Shown here: positions 24,612 through 33,313 of the stretch, in pieces
Position numbering within the stretch: position 1 is the first letter of the stretch
Layout: each line of letters starts with the position of its first letter
Assembly: GCA_013202895.1 (NCBI GenBank)
Contig: JABMPR010000343.1
Coordinates: forward strand, 1 to 39,257
DNA length: 39,257 bases
Source of the DNA: a bacterium
Lineage (GTDB): Bacteria > Fidelibacterota > UBA8477 > JABMPR01
Direction of reading: 5' to 3'
Made by a program: the position numbers and the translations under genes
The notes under the pieces: model-generated
What the model saw: only the letters and a program-made list of their open reading frames with translations
Databases searched by the model: none
What the model was told of the DNA's origin: nothing

Positions 24612-25952
24612 TTATTTCCCAACACAAAAACCACTAAAAATATTGTTAAGAATATCTTCAGGAGTAGTTTTGCCAGTGATTTCACCCAAGATATCTAAGG
24701 CCTGTCTAATATCAGAAGCCACATACTCCGGACCGTAGCCGTCTTCGACTGCAAGCAAACAGGCAGACAGTTGCACGCCAAACCGATCGAAGACATTGCG
24801 ATGACGCTCATTATTTAAGATAACGCCGGCGACTCCGGCATTTATGCTGTTGATAACATGTGAATAAAGTAACTCTTTAAGCTCTGTGAGGCCCTCACCC
24901 GTCTTGCAGGAAAGATAAATGTCTTTGTTTTTTGGTCGCCTTGGCCCCAGGTCAATCTTATTATAAACAATAACATGGGGCGTGTTTTCTGAAATTACGG
25001 GGATCAGGTCTTCGGTGTCTAAGGAGTGAACAAGAATCACGAGATCGGCTTTTTCGATTTCTTCCTTGCTGCGATCAATGCCAGACAATTCTGCCTCGCC
25101 TTGTGCCTCACGAAGACCGGCAGTGTCCACAAGAACAACTGAATGGCCCGCAATAATAATTGTTTTTTCAATCGTGTCGCGGGTTGTTCCTGGTTGAGCA
25201 GTTACTATTGCTCGATCCTGACCAAGCAACATGTTGAACAATGAAGATTTTCCGCTGTTTGGGGCGCCGACAAGCGGAAAGCGAAAGCCCTCTTCAAGAC
25301 GAGAACCATAAAAATAAGTTTCTAAAAGAGCGCTGGTGGTTGTCTTTAAGTCACGGATGGTTTCAAGATGAGTCTCTGTGGGGGTAAAAGCTATTTCCTG
25401 ATCTGAAAAATCTAACTCTGCCTCAAGTATGGTTAGGATTTTAATAAGATCGTCAGACATTAAACCAACTAAATTGAGAAGACCACCCTGAAGTTGTTGG
25501 CGAGCATTTTTGTGAGCCGCAGCATCCCTGGCATGAATCAGATCAACCACAGCTTCCGCTCGACTTAAATCAATTCTCCCCCGTAAAAAGGCTCTGAAGG
25601 TGAACTCTCCGGCACTAGCAATTCTAACTCCTGGCGCAAGAAGTAGCACCTCAAGCAGTTTTTGTTGCACATATGAGCCCCCGTGAACTGATATTTCAAC
25701 CAGGTCTTCACCCGTGGCAGAGTTGGGACCCTTAAAGAAAGTAACCACACAGTCGTCAAACTCACCCTCGCCGAGATCGGGATGAATCAACTTTCCATAA
25801 CTGGCGTAACGGGGTGTTAGCTTTTCAGGGGCGCTAAAAAGTTTACTTATTGTATCCAGGGCTTCGGGGCCCGAAAGCCGAACAACAGCTAGACCCCCGG
25901 TTCCAGGCGGGGTTGAAATGGCGGCAATAGTATCATCATTAAAAGGGAACAC
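24612..25952 (-). CDS. mnmE: tRNA modification GTPase MnmE
   Basis: The 446-residue protein shows the standard order. An N-terminal tetrahydrofolate-binding domain (DTIAAISTPPGTGGLAVVRLSG) and a helical domain flank a Ras-like G domain: G1 GAPNSGKSS, G2 TTRDTIE, G3 DTAGLR and G4 NKID. The chain ends in FCVGK, the family C(I/L/V)GK motif with the catalytic cysteine. It works with MnmG on tRNA wobble uridines. The start is GTG 25952 with GAGGATC upstream, 15 bases after the yidC stop. The genes yidC-mnmE-mnmG appear to be one transcription unit. Confidence 0.96.
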   Translation of the reverse strand: MFPFNDDTIAAISTPPGTGGLAVVRLSGPEALDTISKLFSAPEKLTPRYASYGKLIHPDLGEGEFDDCVVTFFKGPNSATGEDLVEISVHGGSYVQQKLLEVLLLAPGVRIASAGEFTFRAFLRGRIDLSRAEAVVDLIHARDAAAHKNARQQLQGGLLNLVGLMSDDLIKILTILEAELDFSDQEIAFTPTETHLETIRDLKTTTSALLETYFYGSRLEEGFRFPLVGAPNSGKSSLFNMLLGQDRAIVTAQPGTTRDTIEKTIIIAGHSVVLVDTAGLREAQGEAELSGIDRSKEEIEKADLVILVHSLDTEDLIPVISENTPHVIVYNKIDLGPRRPKNKDIYLSCKTGEGLTELKELLYSHVINSINAGVAGVILNNERHRNVFDRFGVQLSACLLAVEDGYGPEYVASDIRQALDILGEITGKTTPEDILNNIFSGFCVGK

Positions 25953-25967
25953 AAGATCCTCATTAAA

Positions 25968-26495
25968 TTACTTCTTGCGTTTCTTTTTTTGACGCGGTGC
26001 AATCTGCTTTGCTGTTGGAGTCGCGAGAGCTGGCAAGGGCTGTTTGGGGGTCAGCTTTTGCTGGGCAATAGACATAAGGTTGAATAAGGTATAATACAGA
26101 TTCAAACCTGATGGAAAAGTATAAAACATAAAAAAGAATACAGCCGTCATGATGTAAGGCATGTTTTTCATTTGTGGGTTTGTGGCACTGGATGAAGGCG
26201 TCATCATTTTCTGTTGTAAAATCATTGTTGCGGACATGATAATGGGCAACAGGTTAATGTCGACCCCCATGACGTTTCCGACAGTATCTGGTAAAGATAG
26301 GTCTGAGATCCAAAATTCAAGACCCTTGAACGAAGCGCCACGTAATTCAATGGTTGTTCTAAAGAGATTGAACATTGCTATCAATATTGGCATCTGAATC
26401 AATAGCGGGAGACAGCCTCCCAGCGGATTTACACCTAACTCCTTGTAAAGCTTCATGGTTTCTTCATTCAGGCGTTTCGGGTCGTCTTTGAATTT
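25968..26495 (-). CDS. yidC: YidC membrane insertase, C-terminal part (after in-frame stop)
   Basis: This is the second half of yidC, in the same frame as 26496-27758 and separated from it only by a TAA. Directly after the stop the frame reads KFKDDPKRLNEET and then MKLYKELGVNPLGGC, the uninterrupted YidC sequence. The first ATG in it is at 26456, giving 162 residues, but GAAGAA is only a poor ribosome site. It carries the core insertase helices (PLLIQMPILIAMFNLFR, FPSGLNLYYTLFNLMSIAQQK) and the basic tail KKKRKK. On its own it lacks the first membrane helices, so it is unlikely to be functional unless the stop is read through or is a sequence error. Confidence 0.9.
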   Translation of the reverse strand, partial: KFKDDPKRLNEETMKLYKELGVNPLGGCLPLLIQMPILIAMFNLFRTTIELRGASFKGLEFWISDLSLPDTVGNVMGVDINLLPIIMSATMILQQKMMTPSSSATNPQMKNMPYIMTAVFFFMFYTFPSGLNLYYTLFNLMSIAQQKLTPKQPLPALATPTAKQIAPRQKKKRKK

Positions 26496-27758
26496 TTACT
26501 TAAAAGCAGCAATTTTCGGTTGAGCCTGCTGCATACTTTGGGTAGAAGAGAACTGTTTTTTTGTCAAAGGCGCCAGGAGTAGTTTGACAAGAATGGAGAA
26601 AAGAATTAACACGATTCCGTAGTTAGGAATAACCTTATAAAGCGCCTTGAAAACCCAGAGCGCTCCCTTGCCGATAATTCCAAACCAGCCCCAGTTCATC
26701 ATTTCTTCAAAGCTCATGTTGTATTCTTTTAGAATACTATAATCTAAAGGTCCTACGTATACCCTGAAATTAGAACGGGAGACAGCACTACGACGGTTGA
26801 AAGAATCTCTAACATCAAAATCGAAGACCTTAACAGAATGATCCGGACTGCCAGTAGTTTGATAGCGAACCATTTTGAATTCTGATACAGGAGCACTGGG
26901 AATTAAAATTGCTGTGAAATATTTCGATCGAGCACCAACCCAGCGAGTTCGTGCAGTTTGAACATCAGTTTCTGTTTCTTCGTCAGCAGAATAATCTGTT
27001 GGGCTGCTGTCATCGCCAAGAAGTGCATACATTTCTGAGTAATAAAGATCGTCCTTGCGGTTCTTTTCAGTGGGAGCGACCCCGCCGGCCCAGGAGGTTG
27101 CAAAATAGCGGCCTGCATTGACCTGGTCAAAATTCACCAGCTCTTGCTCCAACGCGAAATGAAAACTGTCAGGATAGAAAGTAAAGGTTCTAATCAGCTT
27201 GGCTCCAGATCCTAGATTAAGCTCAAAAGAAAAAGATGCTGAACGACCGAAAACCGGAAAATCATAGATGTCGTTCTCTCCCAGTGAGCTGATGCCAAGA
27301 AAGTCGCTAGTATTGAAATCCTCTATGTCATATCCAATAAATTGATTTGCAAGAACGCCATTTGATTTTTCGGCAATAAGTTGAACCCGAGAACTGTCTT
27401 TGGTCAGATAGTCGTTGAGAAACACCTTCTCCAGAGTACCACCGCCATAATTGGAGATATGCATTTCAAAAAGGGGCGTGCTCACAATAATATTGGTCTC
27501 TTTTCCGCCTTGAGAGATTGATGTATCATCAACGGGTGTTTCGTCACCAAGCAGACGCTGGGGTGAAGCAGCAGGAGTTTCCTCATTTTCGACCACAGCA
27601 GAGGAATCCGATTCAGACGCGAAGGAAGATTCTATATAAGGCTTCTCCTTTGCGGTGCTACCGGGAGATACTTGTTCCTGATACCAATCGGAGAAAAAAA
27701 CCATGAGAATAAGCCCCATCAAGGCTATGGCAATAAGTGTTCTGTTTTGTTCAGACAT
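26496..27758 (-). CDS. yidC: YidC membrane insertase, N-terminal part (ends at in-frame TAA)
   Basis: The 420-residue product has the N-terminal YidC helix (LIAIALMGLILMVFFSDWY), the large periplasmic P1 beta-sandwich (about residues 90-330) and the first core helix with LVKLLLAPLTKKQFSSTQSM. It stops at TAA 26498-26496 just after QAQPKIAAFK, where relatives continue with ExKF. A single G-to-T change (GAA to TAA) would explain it. The joined protein would have about 596 residues, normal for Gram-negative YidC. YidC inserts inner-membrane proteins and is essential, so a true null is improbable. The start overlaps the yidD end by eight bases. Confidence 0.92.
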   Translation of the reverse strand: MSEQNRTLIAIALMGLILMVFFSDWYQEQVSPGSTAKEKPYIESSFASESDSSAVVENEETPAASPQRLLGDETPVDDTSISQGGKETNIIVSTPLFEMHISNYGGGTLEKVFLNDYLTKDSSRVQLIAEKSNGVLANQFIGYDIEDFNTSDFLGISSLGENDIYDFPVFGRSASFSFELNLGSGAKLIRTFTFYPDSFHFALEQELVNFDQVNAGRYFATSWAGGVAPTEKNRKDDLYYSEMYALLGDDSSPTDYSADEETETDVQTARTRWVGARSKYFTAILIPSAPVSEFKMVRYQTTGSPDHSVKVFDFDVRDSFNRRSAVSRSNFRVYVGPLDYSILKEYNMSFEEMMNWGWFGIIGKGALWVFKALYKVIPNYGIVLILFSILVKLLLAPLTKKQFSSTQSMQQAQPKIAAFK

Positions 27759-27996
27759 GAGTGTGCAAGTGTCCTTCTTCTTTTATAACGGGATCGAATC
27801 CACCTCTTGTGTATGGATTACAGCGGAGAATTCTCCAGGTAGATTTTGGTAAAGCCTTCCACAGGGGGAGTTTTTCAAAAGCCTCTATTGCATAATGTGA
27901 ACAAGTTGGATAGAAGCGACAACTGCCAGGAAACAACGGGCTAATTGCGAGCTGATAAAAGCGAACGATTTGGATAAAAAACTTATTTAGGAGCAT
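27751..27996 (-). CDS. yidD: Membrane protein insertion efficiency factor YidD
   Basis: This 81-residue protein has the whole YidD core: RFYQLAISPLFPGSCRFYPTC, then SHYAIEAFEKLPLWKA, and CNPYTRGGFDPV near the end, including all the conserved cysteines. YidD is a small membrane-associated helper of YidC-dependent insertion. It sits in the conserved order rpmH-rnpA-yidD-yidC and overlaps both neighbours by a few bases (14 with rnpA, 8 with yidC), which suggests translational coupling. Confidence 0.95.
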   Translation of the reverse strand: MLLNKFFIQIVRFYQLAISPLFPGSCRFYPTCSHYAIEAFEKLPLWKALPKSTWRILRCNPYTRGGFDPVIKEEGHLHTHV

Positions 27997-28357
27997 GTTC
28001 TATCCGGGTAATAAGTTGATTAATGGTGTTGTCCAGAATAGCCGTGGAAAAAAAAGAACGATGGAAAAGAAATAAGTATCCATGTTTAGTTGAGAAAGTG
28101 GGTACAGCGTTAATAATTAATCCCCTGAATAACCGTCTGGTCTTATTCCGGTGAACCGCATTTCCGGCTTTTGCCCGAATTAAAAAACCCACCTCCAAAA
28201 TGTCCGTGGGTTTTGAGTACAATGTGATTCCCTGAAAAGTGTATCGATGACCGCGCTTTAGGTAGTCCGCGATGCTGGATCTGTCGATCTGCTTAACCGG
28301 AAACAGTAAGGCGGTTTCTTCCCTTGGCACGACGACGGGCCAGTACTTTTCGTCCAT
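27983..28357 (-). CDS. rnpA: Ribonuclease P protein component
   Basis: The product (up to 124 residues) carries the RnpA fold: [16 protein letters not shown] and the RNA-binding motif [14 protein letters not shown], a variant of the RNRxKR signature. It assists the RNase P RNA in maturing tRNA 5' ends. From its ATG at 28357 the reading frame runs 65 bases inside rpmH in another frame, with no ribosome site. The family-like part begins only near [10 protein letters not shown], so a later non-ATG start (GTG 28330 or a CTG about 28306 after AGGGAAG) is possible. Either way the gene overlaps rpmH, recalling the overlapping rpmH/rnpA of Thermus. Confidence 0.88.
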   Translation of the reverse strand: MDEKYWPVVVPREETALLFPVKQIDRSSIADYLKRGHRYTFQGITLYSKPTDILEVGFLIRAKAGNAVHRNKTRRLFRGLIINAVPTFSTKHGYLFLFHRSFFSTAILDNTINQLITRIEHAPK

Positions 28358-28433
28358 TTTTTGTTTTCATACGAGCGCGGAATCCGTGCTTGTTGCGACG
28401 CTTGCGCCGACTAGGTTGATATGTTCTTTTCAT
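28293..28433 (-). CDS. rpmH: 50S ribosomal protein L34
   Basis: A 46-codon frame reads [20 protein letters not shown] and continues to GRNRLTVSG, the near-universal L34 sequence (length 44-47). It is too short for common ORF cut-offs. L34 is a small, highly basic component of the large ribosomal subunit. It is the first gene of the operon rpmH-rnpA-yidD-yidC and diverges from dnaA across a 435-base gap. Confidence 0.97.
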   Translation of the reverse strand: MKRTYQPSRRKRRNKHGFRARMKTKNGRKVLARRRAKGRNRLTVSG

Positions 28434-28868
28434 TCTAAGTCATTACTCCAATAAAAACATTTTTTTTAAAAGCGGACGAATATAACATTGGGATAAGCAA
28501 AATCAATTTTTCATGCACACCGGACCATTATCTTTGATTTTAAAAAACCGAAACCAATGACCTGGGAATTTGTTGGGAGTTTCCAGCTACACACACAAGA
28601 TGTTGTGTTGAAAACTGTAAAGCCACCAAGGGTAGAAAGGGTCACAATCTAATAAGCACAAAAAGCGAACCCCCCTTGCAAAAAGGAATAAAGAACAGCG
28701 AAAAACAAATCACTAAAACCCACGTGAGAACCGGTTTGAGAAGATTGATTTAGGGCGGCGAGTAAAAAGCTATTTCCAAGAGCGAATCGAGGATTACTTT
28801 AACGCCGGGTTAAAAAAACGACATTCCTATAGATGTTGATAACTTGTGTATATCTAACGGGGTAATCT
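28434..28868. other. rpmH-dnaA divergent intergenic region, candidate oriC
   Basis: No gene is visible. The gap separates a long run of minus-strand genes on the left from dnaA and mostly plus-strand genes on the right, as expected at a replication origin. DnaA-box-like nonamers with one mismatch to TTATNCACA occur at 28511-28519 (TCATGCACA), 28834-28842 (TGTTGATAA) and 28845-28853 (TGTGTATAT). The last two sit directly before dnaA and may serve autoregulation. There is no exact box and no clear AT-rich unwinding element, so the origin call rests mainly on context. Confidence 0.45.
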
Positions 28869-30221
28869 TTGAGTCAAGAGCTTTGGGAAAAAGTTAAAGC
28901 GGTATTGGAAACCAGGGTAGCCAACCAAACATTTCAAACCTGGTTCCAACCCATGAAACAACTCTCTGAAGCCCAAGACATTCTAACCATAAAAGTACCC
29001 AATCAATTTTTCTATGACTGGATGCGTTCTCATTATGGAGAGATTATCCAGAGTACTCTGGCAGAGGTTAGTGGGCGACCAATGCGGATAGAATATTCTA
29101 TTGTGCTGGAGGATCAACCTTCGGCCAATCAACCCGAACCCTTTTTTGAAAAACCCGAACAGCGAATTCGTCCAGGCCACCTTGAATCCAATCTAAATGA
29201 GCAGTTCACCTTTAATAATTTTGTTGAGGGTCCCAACAATCAGTTCGCCAAAGCCGCCGCAGAGGCGGTGGTGAACTCCAACGACAACAATCTGTATAAT
29301 CCCCTATTGGTATATGGGGGTGTAGGGCTTGGAAAAACACACCTGCTTCACGCTATTGGGAATGCCTATTGTCAATTCAATCCCCAAAAAAGAGTCCTGT
29401 ATATATCATCAGAAAAATTCACGCTGGATTTCATAACCTCCATTCGGGAGAATAAAGCCGGCTTGTTTAGTCTACGCTATCGCAAGGTAGATTTGTTAAT
29501 CGTGGATGATGTACAGTTTTTCAAGAAAAAAGAGCGCACCCAGGAAGAATTCTTTCACACCTTTAATGAACTCCACATGAATGGAAAAAGGATCATTCTC
29601 TCAACCGATCGCCCACCAGGGGAGATCGGTCTACAAAAAAGGTTGACCTCAAGATTTTTAGCCGGTCTTACGGTAGATATCCATTCTCCTGATTTTGAGA
29701 CTCGCGTTGCCATCCTCAGACAGAAATCTGAAGAAAGCGGAATAGAAATTCCCTATGATGTGGTTGAATATCTTGCAACAAACATTGAAAGTAATATCCG
29801 AGAACTACAAGGAGCATTGATTCGACTATTGGCTTATTCATCTCTGGCAAAAAGCGATATTAATCTCGAATTAGCCCACAAAGTTCTAATGGATATCACA
29901 GGAAAAATGACAAAACCTATCGTAAGCATGGAAGACATCATAAACCAGGCATCAGAATCTTTTGGCATAAAAAAAGATGATATTTATGGTAAGGGACGCA
30001 AGCAGGAGGTTGTTCTGGCTCGTCAATCAGCCATGTATCTATCAAAAGAACTTACCCACAACTCTTTAAAATCCATTGGTTTGTTTTTTGGCGGACGAGA
30101 TCACTCAACGGTTATTCATGCCTGCAAGAACATTAAAAAGAAAATGGAAACAGACGATATTTTTAACGCAGAAATAAAGGCTTTTACCAGGCGCGTATCA
30201 GGTCCTATTCTTAGAGCCTGA
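28869..30221 (+). CDS. dnaA: Chromosomal replication initiator protein DnaA
   Basis: The 450-residue protein shows all DnaA domains. Domain I (1-80) has LWEKVKAVLETRV and FQTWFQP, and a short linker follows. The AAA+ domain has NPLLVYGGVGLGKTHLLHAIG (about 145-165) and Walker B LLIVDDVQFF. The C-terminal domain IV ends with the DNA-binding signature GGRDHSTVIHACKNI (about 417-431). It binds DnaA boxes and opens oriC. The start is a TTG at 28869 with a weak GGGG upstream, a way to keep translation low. Unlike in many bacteria, dnaN does not follow; a peroxiredoxin gene does, after 34 bases. Confidence 0.97.
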   Translation: MSQELWEKVKAVLETRVANQTFQTWFQPMKQLSEAQDILTIKVPNQFFYDWMRSHYGEIIQSTLAEVSGRPMRIEYSIVLEDQPSANQPEPFFEKPEQRIRPGHLESNLNEQFTFNNFVEGPNNQFAKAAAEAVVNSNDNNLYNPLLVYGGVGLGKTHLLHAIGNAYCQFNPQKRVLYISSEKFTLDFITSIRENKAGLFSLRYRKVDLLIVDDVQFFKKKERTQEEFFHTFNELHMNGKRIILSTDRPPGEIGLQKRLTSRFLAGLTVDIHSPDFETRVAILRQKSEESGIEIPYDVVEYLATNIESNIRELQGALIRLLAYSSLAKSDINLELAHKVLMDITGKMTKPIVSMEDIINQASESFGIKKDDIYGKGRKQEVVLARQSAMYLSKELTHNSLKSIGLFFGGRDHSTVIHACKNIKKKMETDDIFNAEIKAFTRRVSGPILRA

Positions 30222-30255
30222 CAGCTAAACAACAAACAAAAAAGGATAATTGAAT

Positions 30256-30717
30256 ATGTTAAATGTTGGAGAGATGGCCCCCGATTTCAATCTAAATGAT
30301 CAAGATGGTAAACCCGTTAAATTGAGCGACTACAAAGGAAAAAAGCTGGTCATTTACTTCTATCCAAAAGATCAAACCCCCGGATGCATAAAGGAGGCTT
30401 GCAGCTTTAGAGACAATATAGATGTTTATACAAAAAGCGATATTGCCGTACTGGGCGTTAGCGTTGACAGCGAAAAATCACATCAAAATTTCATAGAAAA
30501 ACAAAACTTGAACTTTCCCCTCCTGGCTGACGTTGACAAGGTAATGGTTAACGACTATCAAGTCTGGGGTGAAAAATCAATGTATGGACGAACATATCTC
30601 GGCGTATTTCGAAAAACCTTTTTGATTAATGAAGAAGGTGTGATTGACAAGATTTATGAAAAAGTAAATGTAGCAACCCATGCCGAAGACGTGTTGGCCG
30701 ATTGGAAGATTGCCTAA
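30256..30717 (+). CDS. bcp: Thioredoxin-dependent peroxiredoxin (Bcp/PrxQ type)
   Basis: The 153-residue protein is an atypical two-cysteine peroxiredoxin of the Bcp/PrxQ class. The peroxidatic Cys44 in TPGC and the resolving Cys49 lie within [12 protein letters not shown]. The N-terminal [22 protein letters not shown] and the later FPLLADVDK are also typical. It reduces hydrogen peroxide and organic hydroperoxides with electrons from thioredoxin in the cytoplasm. ATG 30256 is preferred over TTG 30250 because AAGGA lies nine bases upstream of it. It sits between dnaA and the polysaccharide locus and may be co-transcribed with dnaA. Confidence 0.93.
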   Translation: MLNVGEMAPDFNLNDQDGKPVKLSDYKGKKLVIYFYPKDQTPGCIKEACSFRDNIDVYTKSDIAVLGVSVDSEKSHQNFIEKQNLNFPLLADVDKVMVNDYQVWGEKSMYGRTYLGVFRKTFLINEEGVIDKIYEKVNVATHAEDVLADWKIA

Positions 30718-30723
30718 TCACCC

Positions 30724-31692
30724 ATGTCAATTCTTGTCCGAAAATATTTAGAAACAGACATTCTCAACTGGGAGGCTTTTGTCCAGACAGCCAACAACGG
30801 CACCCTGTTTCACGAACGCAAGTTTTTAGGATATCACCCCTCGGGCAGGTTTGTTGATCACAGTCTGATTCTCGAAAAAAACGGCAAAATCAAAGCCCTT
30901 TTCCCCGCTGTAGAAACAAAAGCCCAGGGAATAAACGCTCTCATAAGTCACCAGGGGTCATCCTATGGAGGGCTGGTTATTGAGCGGGACTTAAGTTTCC
31001 GAGATAGCTATGATTATGTGGAAGCCCTGCTTAACCATGTTAGGAAAGCAGGATTCCAGCGTATCCAAATGACCCTGCCCCCGGCAATATACCAGAGCCG
31101 TAAGAGCAATTATATTGACTTTGCCCTCATAAAACATGGGTTCCGCTATAAAAAACGAGATATTTCTTCAATGTTGACAATCGAGGAATCGCCCGATAAA
31201 AACCTAAAGCTTTTCAGGTCTACGCACAGGACAGCCGTGCGCAAGGCGATCAAACTGGGAGTGAGTATCCGCGAATGTGAAGAATGGTCAGACTTTTATA
31301 AAATTCTTCAGAAAAACCTTAAAATCCGCCATAATGTGATCCCCACACACAGCCAGGAAGAGCTGCAGAAATTGAGAGCATTATATCATGAACGAATCCG
31401 ACTTTTTGGGGCTTTCTACAACGAGAAACTAATTGCCGGAGTGGTCAACTTTTCTGTAAACAATGACGTGGTGTTGGCCTTTTACATTAGCCATAATGAA
31501 GCATTTCAAAATTTAAGGGCTGTAAACCTCTTGTTTTTTGAGATCATCAAGTGGTGTCATCAACAGGCCTTCAAGTATCTGGATTTCGGCATCTTTACGG
31601 TGAACATGGAACCCAATTTTGGATTGGCTCGATTCAAGGAAAATTTTGGTGCCAGTGGCGTTTTTCGGGATACCTTCGAGCTTAATTTCTGA
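30724..31692 (+). CDS. FemAB/GNAT-like transferase (Acetyltransf_6 type)
   Basis: The 322-residue protein looks like a double-GNAT transferase of the FemAB-like group. The first half has NNGTLFHERKFLGYHPSGRF and HQGSSYGGLVIE. The second half has an RTAVRKAIKLGVSI segment, LFGAFYNEKLIAGVVNFSVN, LAFYISHNEAFQNLRAVNLL and YLDFGIFTVNMEPNFGLARFKENFGA, the last typical of these enzymes. Relatives attach amino acids to peptidoglycan or acyl groups to sugars and exosortase-linked polysaccharides. Its position as first gene of the polysaccharide locus points to modification of a surface glycan. It begins six bases after bcp. Confidence 0.72.
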   Translation: MSILVRKYLETDILNWEAFVQTANNGTLFHERKFLGYHPSGRFVDHSLILEKNGKIKALFPAVETKAQGINALISHQGSSYGGLVIERDLSFRDSYDYVEALLNHVRKAGFQRIQMTLPPAIYQSRKSNYIDFALIKHGFRYKKRDISSMLTIEESPDKNLKLFRSTHRTAVRKAIKLGVSIRECEEWSDFYKILQKNLKIRHNVIPTHSQEELQKLRALYHERIRLFGAFYNEKLIAGVVNFSVNNDVVLAFYISHNEAFQNLRAVNLLFFEIIKWCHQQAFKYLDFGIFTVNMEPNFGLARFKENFGASGVFRDTFELNF

Positions 31693-31708
31693 TTAAACCC
31701 AGGAGGCT

Positions 31709-33313
31709 CTGCTGGCCATACAACCATTCACTCGAAAACAGCATTATCTGGTGCTGTTCGTTCTACTCCTTATTACCGTACTCACGCGGATACCATTTCA
31801 GGGACCCTACCTGTATAACGGAGATCCCGTGGCTTATTTCTCTGGTGCCGAGAGCCTGCTTGAATCAGGCAAATACCTTATCGATGGAAAAACACCAATC
31901 TGGCCAATTGGTACCAGCCTGACACTTGTCCCCTTTATCGTTCTAAGCCAGCTTTTCAGCGCAGCACCTGAAGCAGCCGCGTTTTGGCACGGTGTCTTTT
32001 TTATCTCCCTGGCAGTAGCCTTTACTTATTTACTGGGTAAACGCATCTTTAGCCCAGCCACAGGCATTGTTGGCGCGCTTTTTCTCTCCCTTGCTGAAAG
32101 CCCGTTTATCCATAGCATCAATTCGGCTTCAGACCCAGGCTCCCTGGCAATGTTGCTGGGCGCTATTTACCTCATGTTATTATTTTTAGATACCCAAAGC
32201 CCCCGAGATTTGTTTTTATCCTTTTTTTTACTGGGAATCGCTTTTGTCTTCCGCTGGAATTATGTGTTCTTTCTACCCCTGTTTATTATCTATCTCATCG
32301 GTGATCGCAGAATCTGGGCTTTTCATCTCTATCCATCTTTTTGGCTGCTGGGCTTTTTTGGCTTTCTTAGCGGAATAGCAATTCAGCTTATTACCAACTT
32401 TAACCAGTTCGGAAATCCTCTGATGATTGGATATGGTCAACTGGATTACAGTGAACAATTTGTCTTTGATATCTTTGTTTATCTGAAAAACATTATCAGG
32501 GTTATCTATCGAATGCTATTTACCTGGGACTTTTTCTCTCCCCTGTTAGCCATGTTTGGTGTTTTAGCTATTATCGGTTTATGGAAAGAAAAACGGCGAG
32601 ACGTTTTGTGGTTATTTATGCCCTGGGTTGTTCTGGGGGCGCTATCGGTAATTTATTTTGGGGTTAAACCAAGACTGCTTATCCCCATCATGCCCCCCAT
32701 GTTTTTGATTGGGGCTGAAGGAGTTGTTCGCGCTTTTTTTGCGCTAAGAAATTCGTTAAGCCTACATAATGTTTCCCCCAGAATGACAGTTATTGGCTTT
32801 GTCCTGATGGGGGCAATTCTTTTCTCGCCCATGTTTGTGCGTACCCTGCTGCATGCCCATGGACACTTTGAAGATAAGGTGGTTATGCAAAAGGCTTTCC
32901 GCTGGGCTGGAGAACAGATGGAGGACAAAGAATCTAATATTATAACACAACCCTTTTATGCTGGACAAAACGCAGACTGGTTGCGGGCCGGGTGGGATGT
33001 CTGGGCATCAAAGCGCTACTCAGGACGGAGTATAAAATCACTTGAATTTCCTGAGACATGGCGTGAGATCGGAGATGACTGGGCAGTGATCAATCGCTTC
33101 TGGTTTGAGGGCAGCAGTGTCGCCTTTGTAAACTCCAGAGAAATGTCAAAACGCTTCGATTCCCTGTGCACAGCCAGGAACTATGAGTTAAAACTGAGCC
33201 TTGAAGGCGAACAGGAACCCCTGTTTCTCAAAAAACTTAACATGCTAAGCTATTACCCCATCGATTTTCTACAATATCAACCGGCTTTTGAAGTGTGGGG
33301 TCCTAAACAATGA
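31709..33313 (+). CDS. Membrane glycosyltransferase, GT-C (PMT/ArnT-like)
   Basis: This polytopic protein of about 530 residues has the GT-C pattern: a first membrane helix, then a loop acidic motif (YNGDPVAYFSGAESLLESG) and eight to ten more helices (LAMLLGAIYLMLLFLD, FRWNYVFFLPLFIIYLIG), with a soluble tail from about residue 380. GT-C enzymes transfer sugars from polyprenyl-phosphate donors on the periplasmic side. The track start GTG 31751 has no ribosome site. A perfect AGGAGG (31701-31706) lies two to five bases before tandem in-frame CTG codons at 31709 and 31712. These add a natural N-terminus (AIQPFTRKQHYLV), so I place the start there. The stop overlaps the flippase ATG by four bases. 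Confidence 0.65.
   Translation: MLAIQPFTRKQHYLVLFVLLLITVLTRIPFQGPYLYNGDPVAYFSGAESLLESGKYLIDGKTPIWPIGTSLTLVPFIVLSQLFSAAPEAAAFWHGVFFISLAVAFTYLLGKRIFSPATGIVGALFLSLAESPFIHSINSASDPGSLAMLLGAIYLMLLFLDTQSPRDLFLSFFLLGIAFVFRWNYVFFLPLFIIYLIGDRRIWAFHLYPSFWLLGFFGFLSGIAIQLITNFNQFGNPLMIGYGQLDYSEQFVFDIFVYLKNIIRVIYRMLFTWDFFSPLLAMFGVLAIIGLWKEKRRDVLWLFMPWVVLGALSVIYFGVKPRLLIPIMPPMFLIGAEGVVRAFFALRNSLSLHNVSPRMTVIGFVLMGAILFSPMFVRTLLHAHGHFEDKVVMQKAFRWAGEQMEDKESNIITQPFYAGQNADWLRAGWDVWASKRYSGRSIKSLEFPETWREIGDDWAVINRFWFEGSSVAFVNSREMSKRFDSLCTARNYELKLSLEGEQEPLFLKKLNMLSYYPIDFLQYQPAFEVWGPKQ

Noticed and set aside
25968-26456. A genuinely separate small YidC-like protein
   Set aside because: The frame is continuous with the upstream half through the stop, with conserved YidC residues between the TAA and the ATG, so an interrupted single gene is simpler.
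28714-28733. CACGTG core (CCCACGTGAGAA) as a third parS near dnaA
   Set aside because: Only the central hexamer and a few flanking bases match; the arms differ at many positions from the 16-bp consensus.
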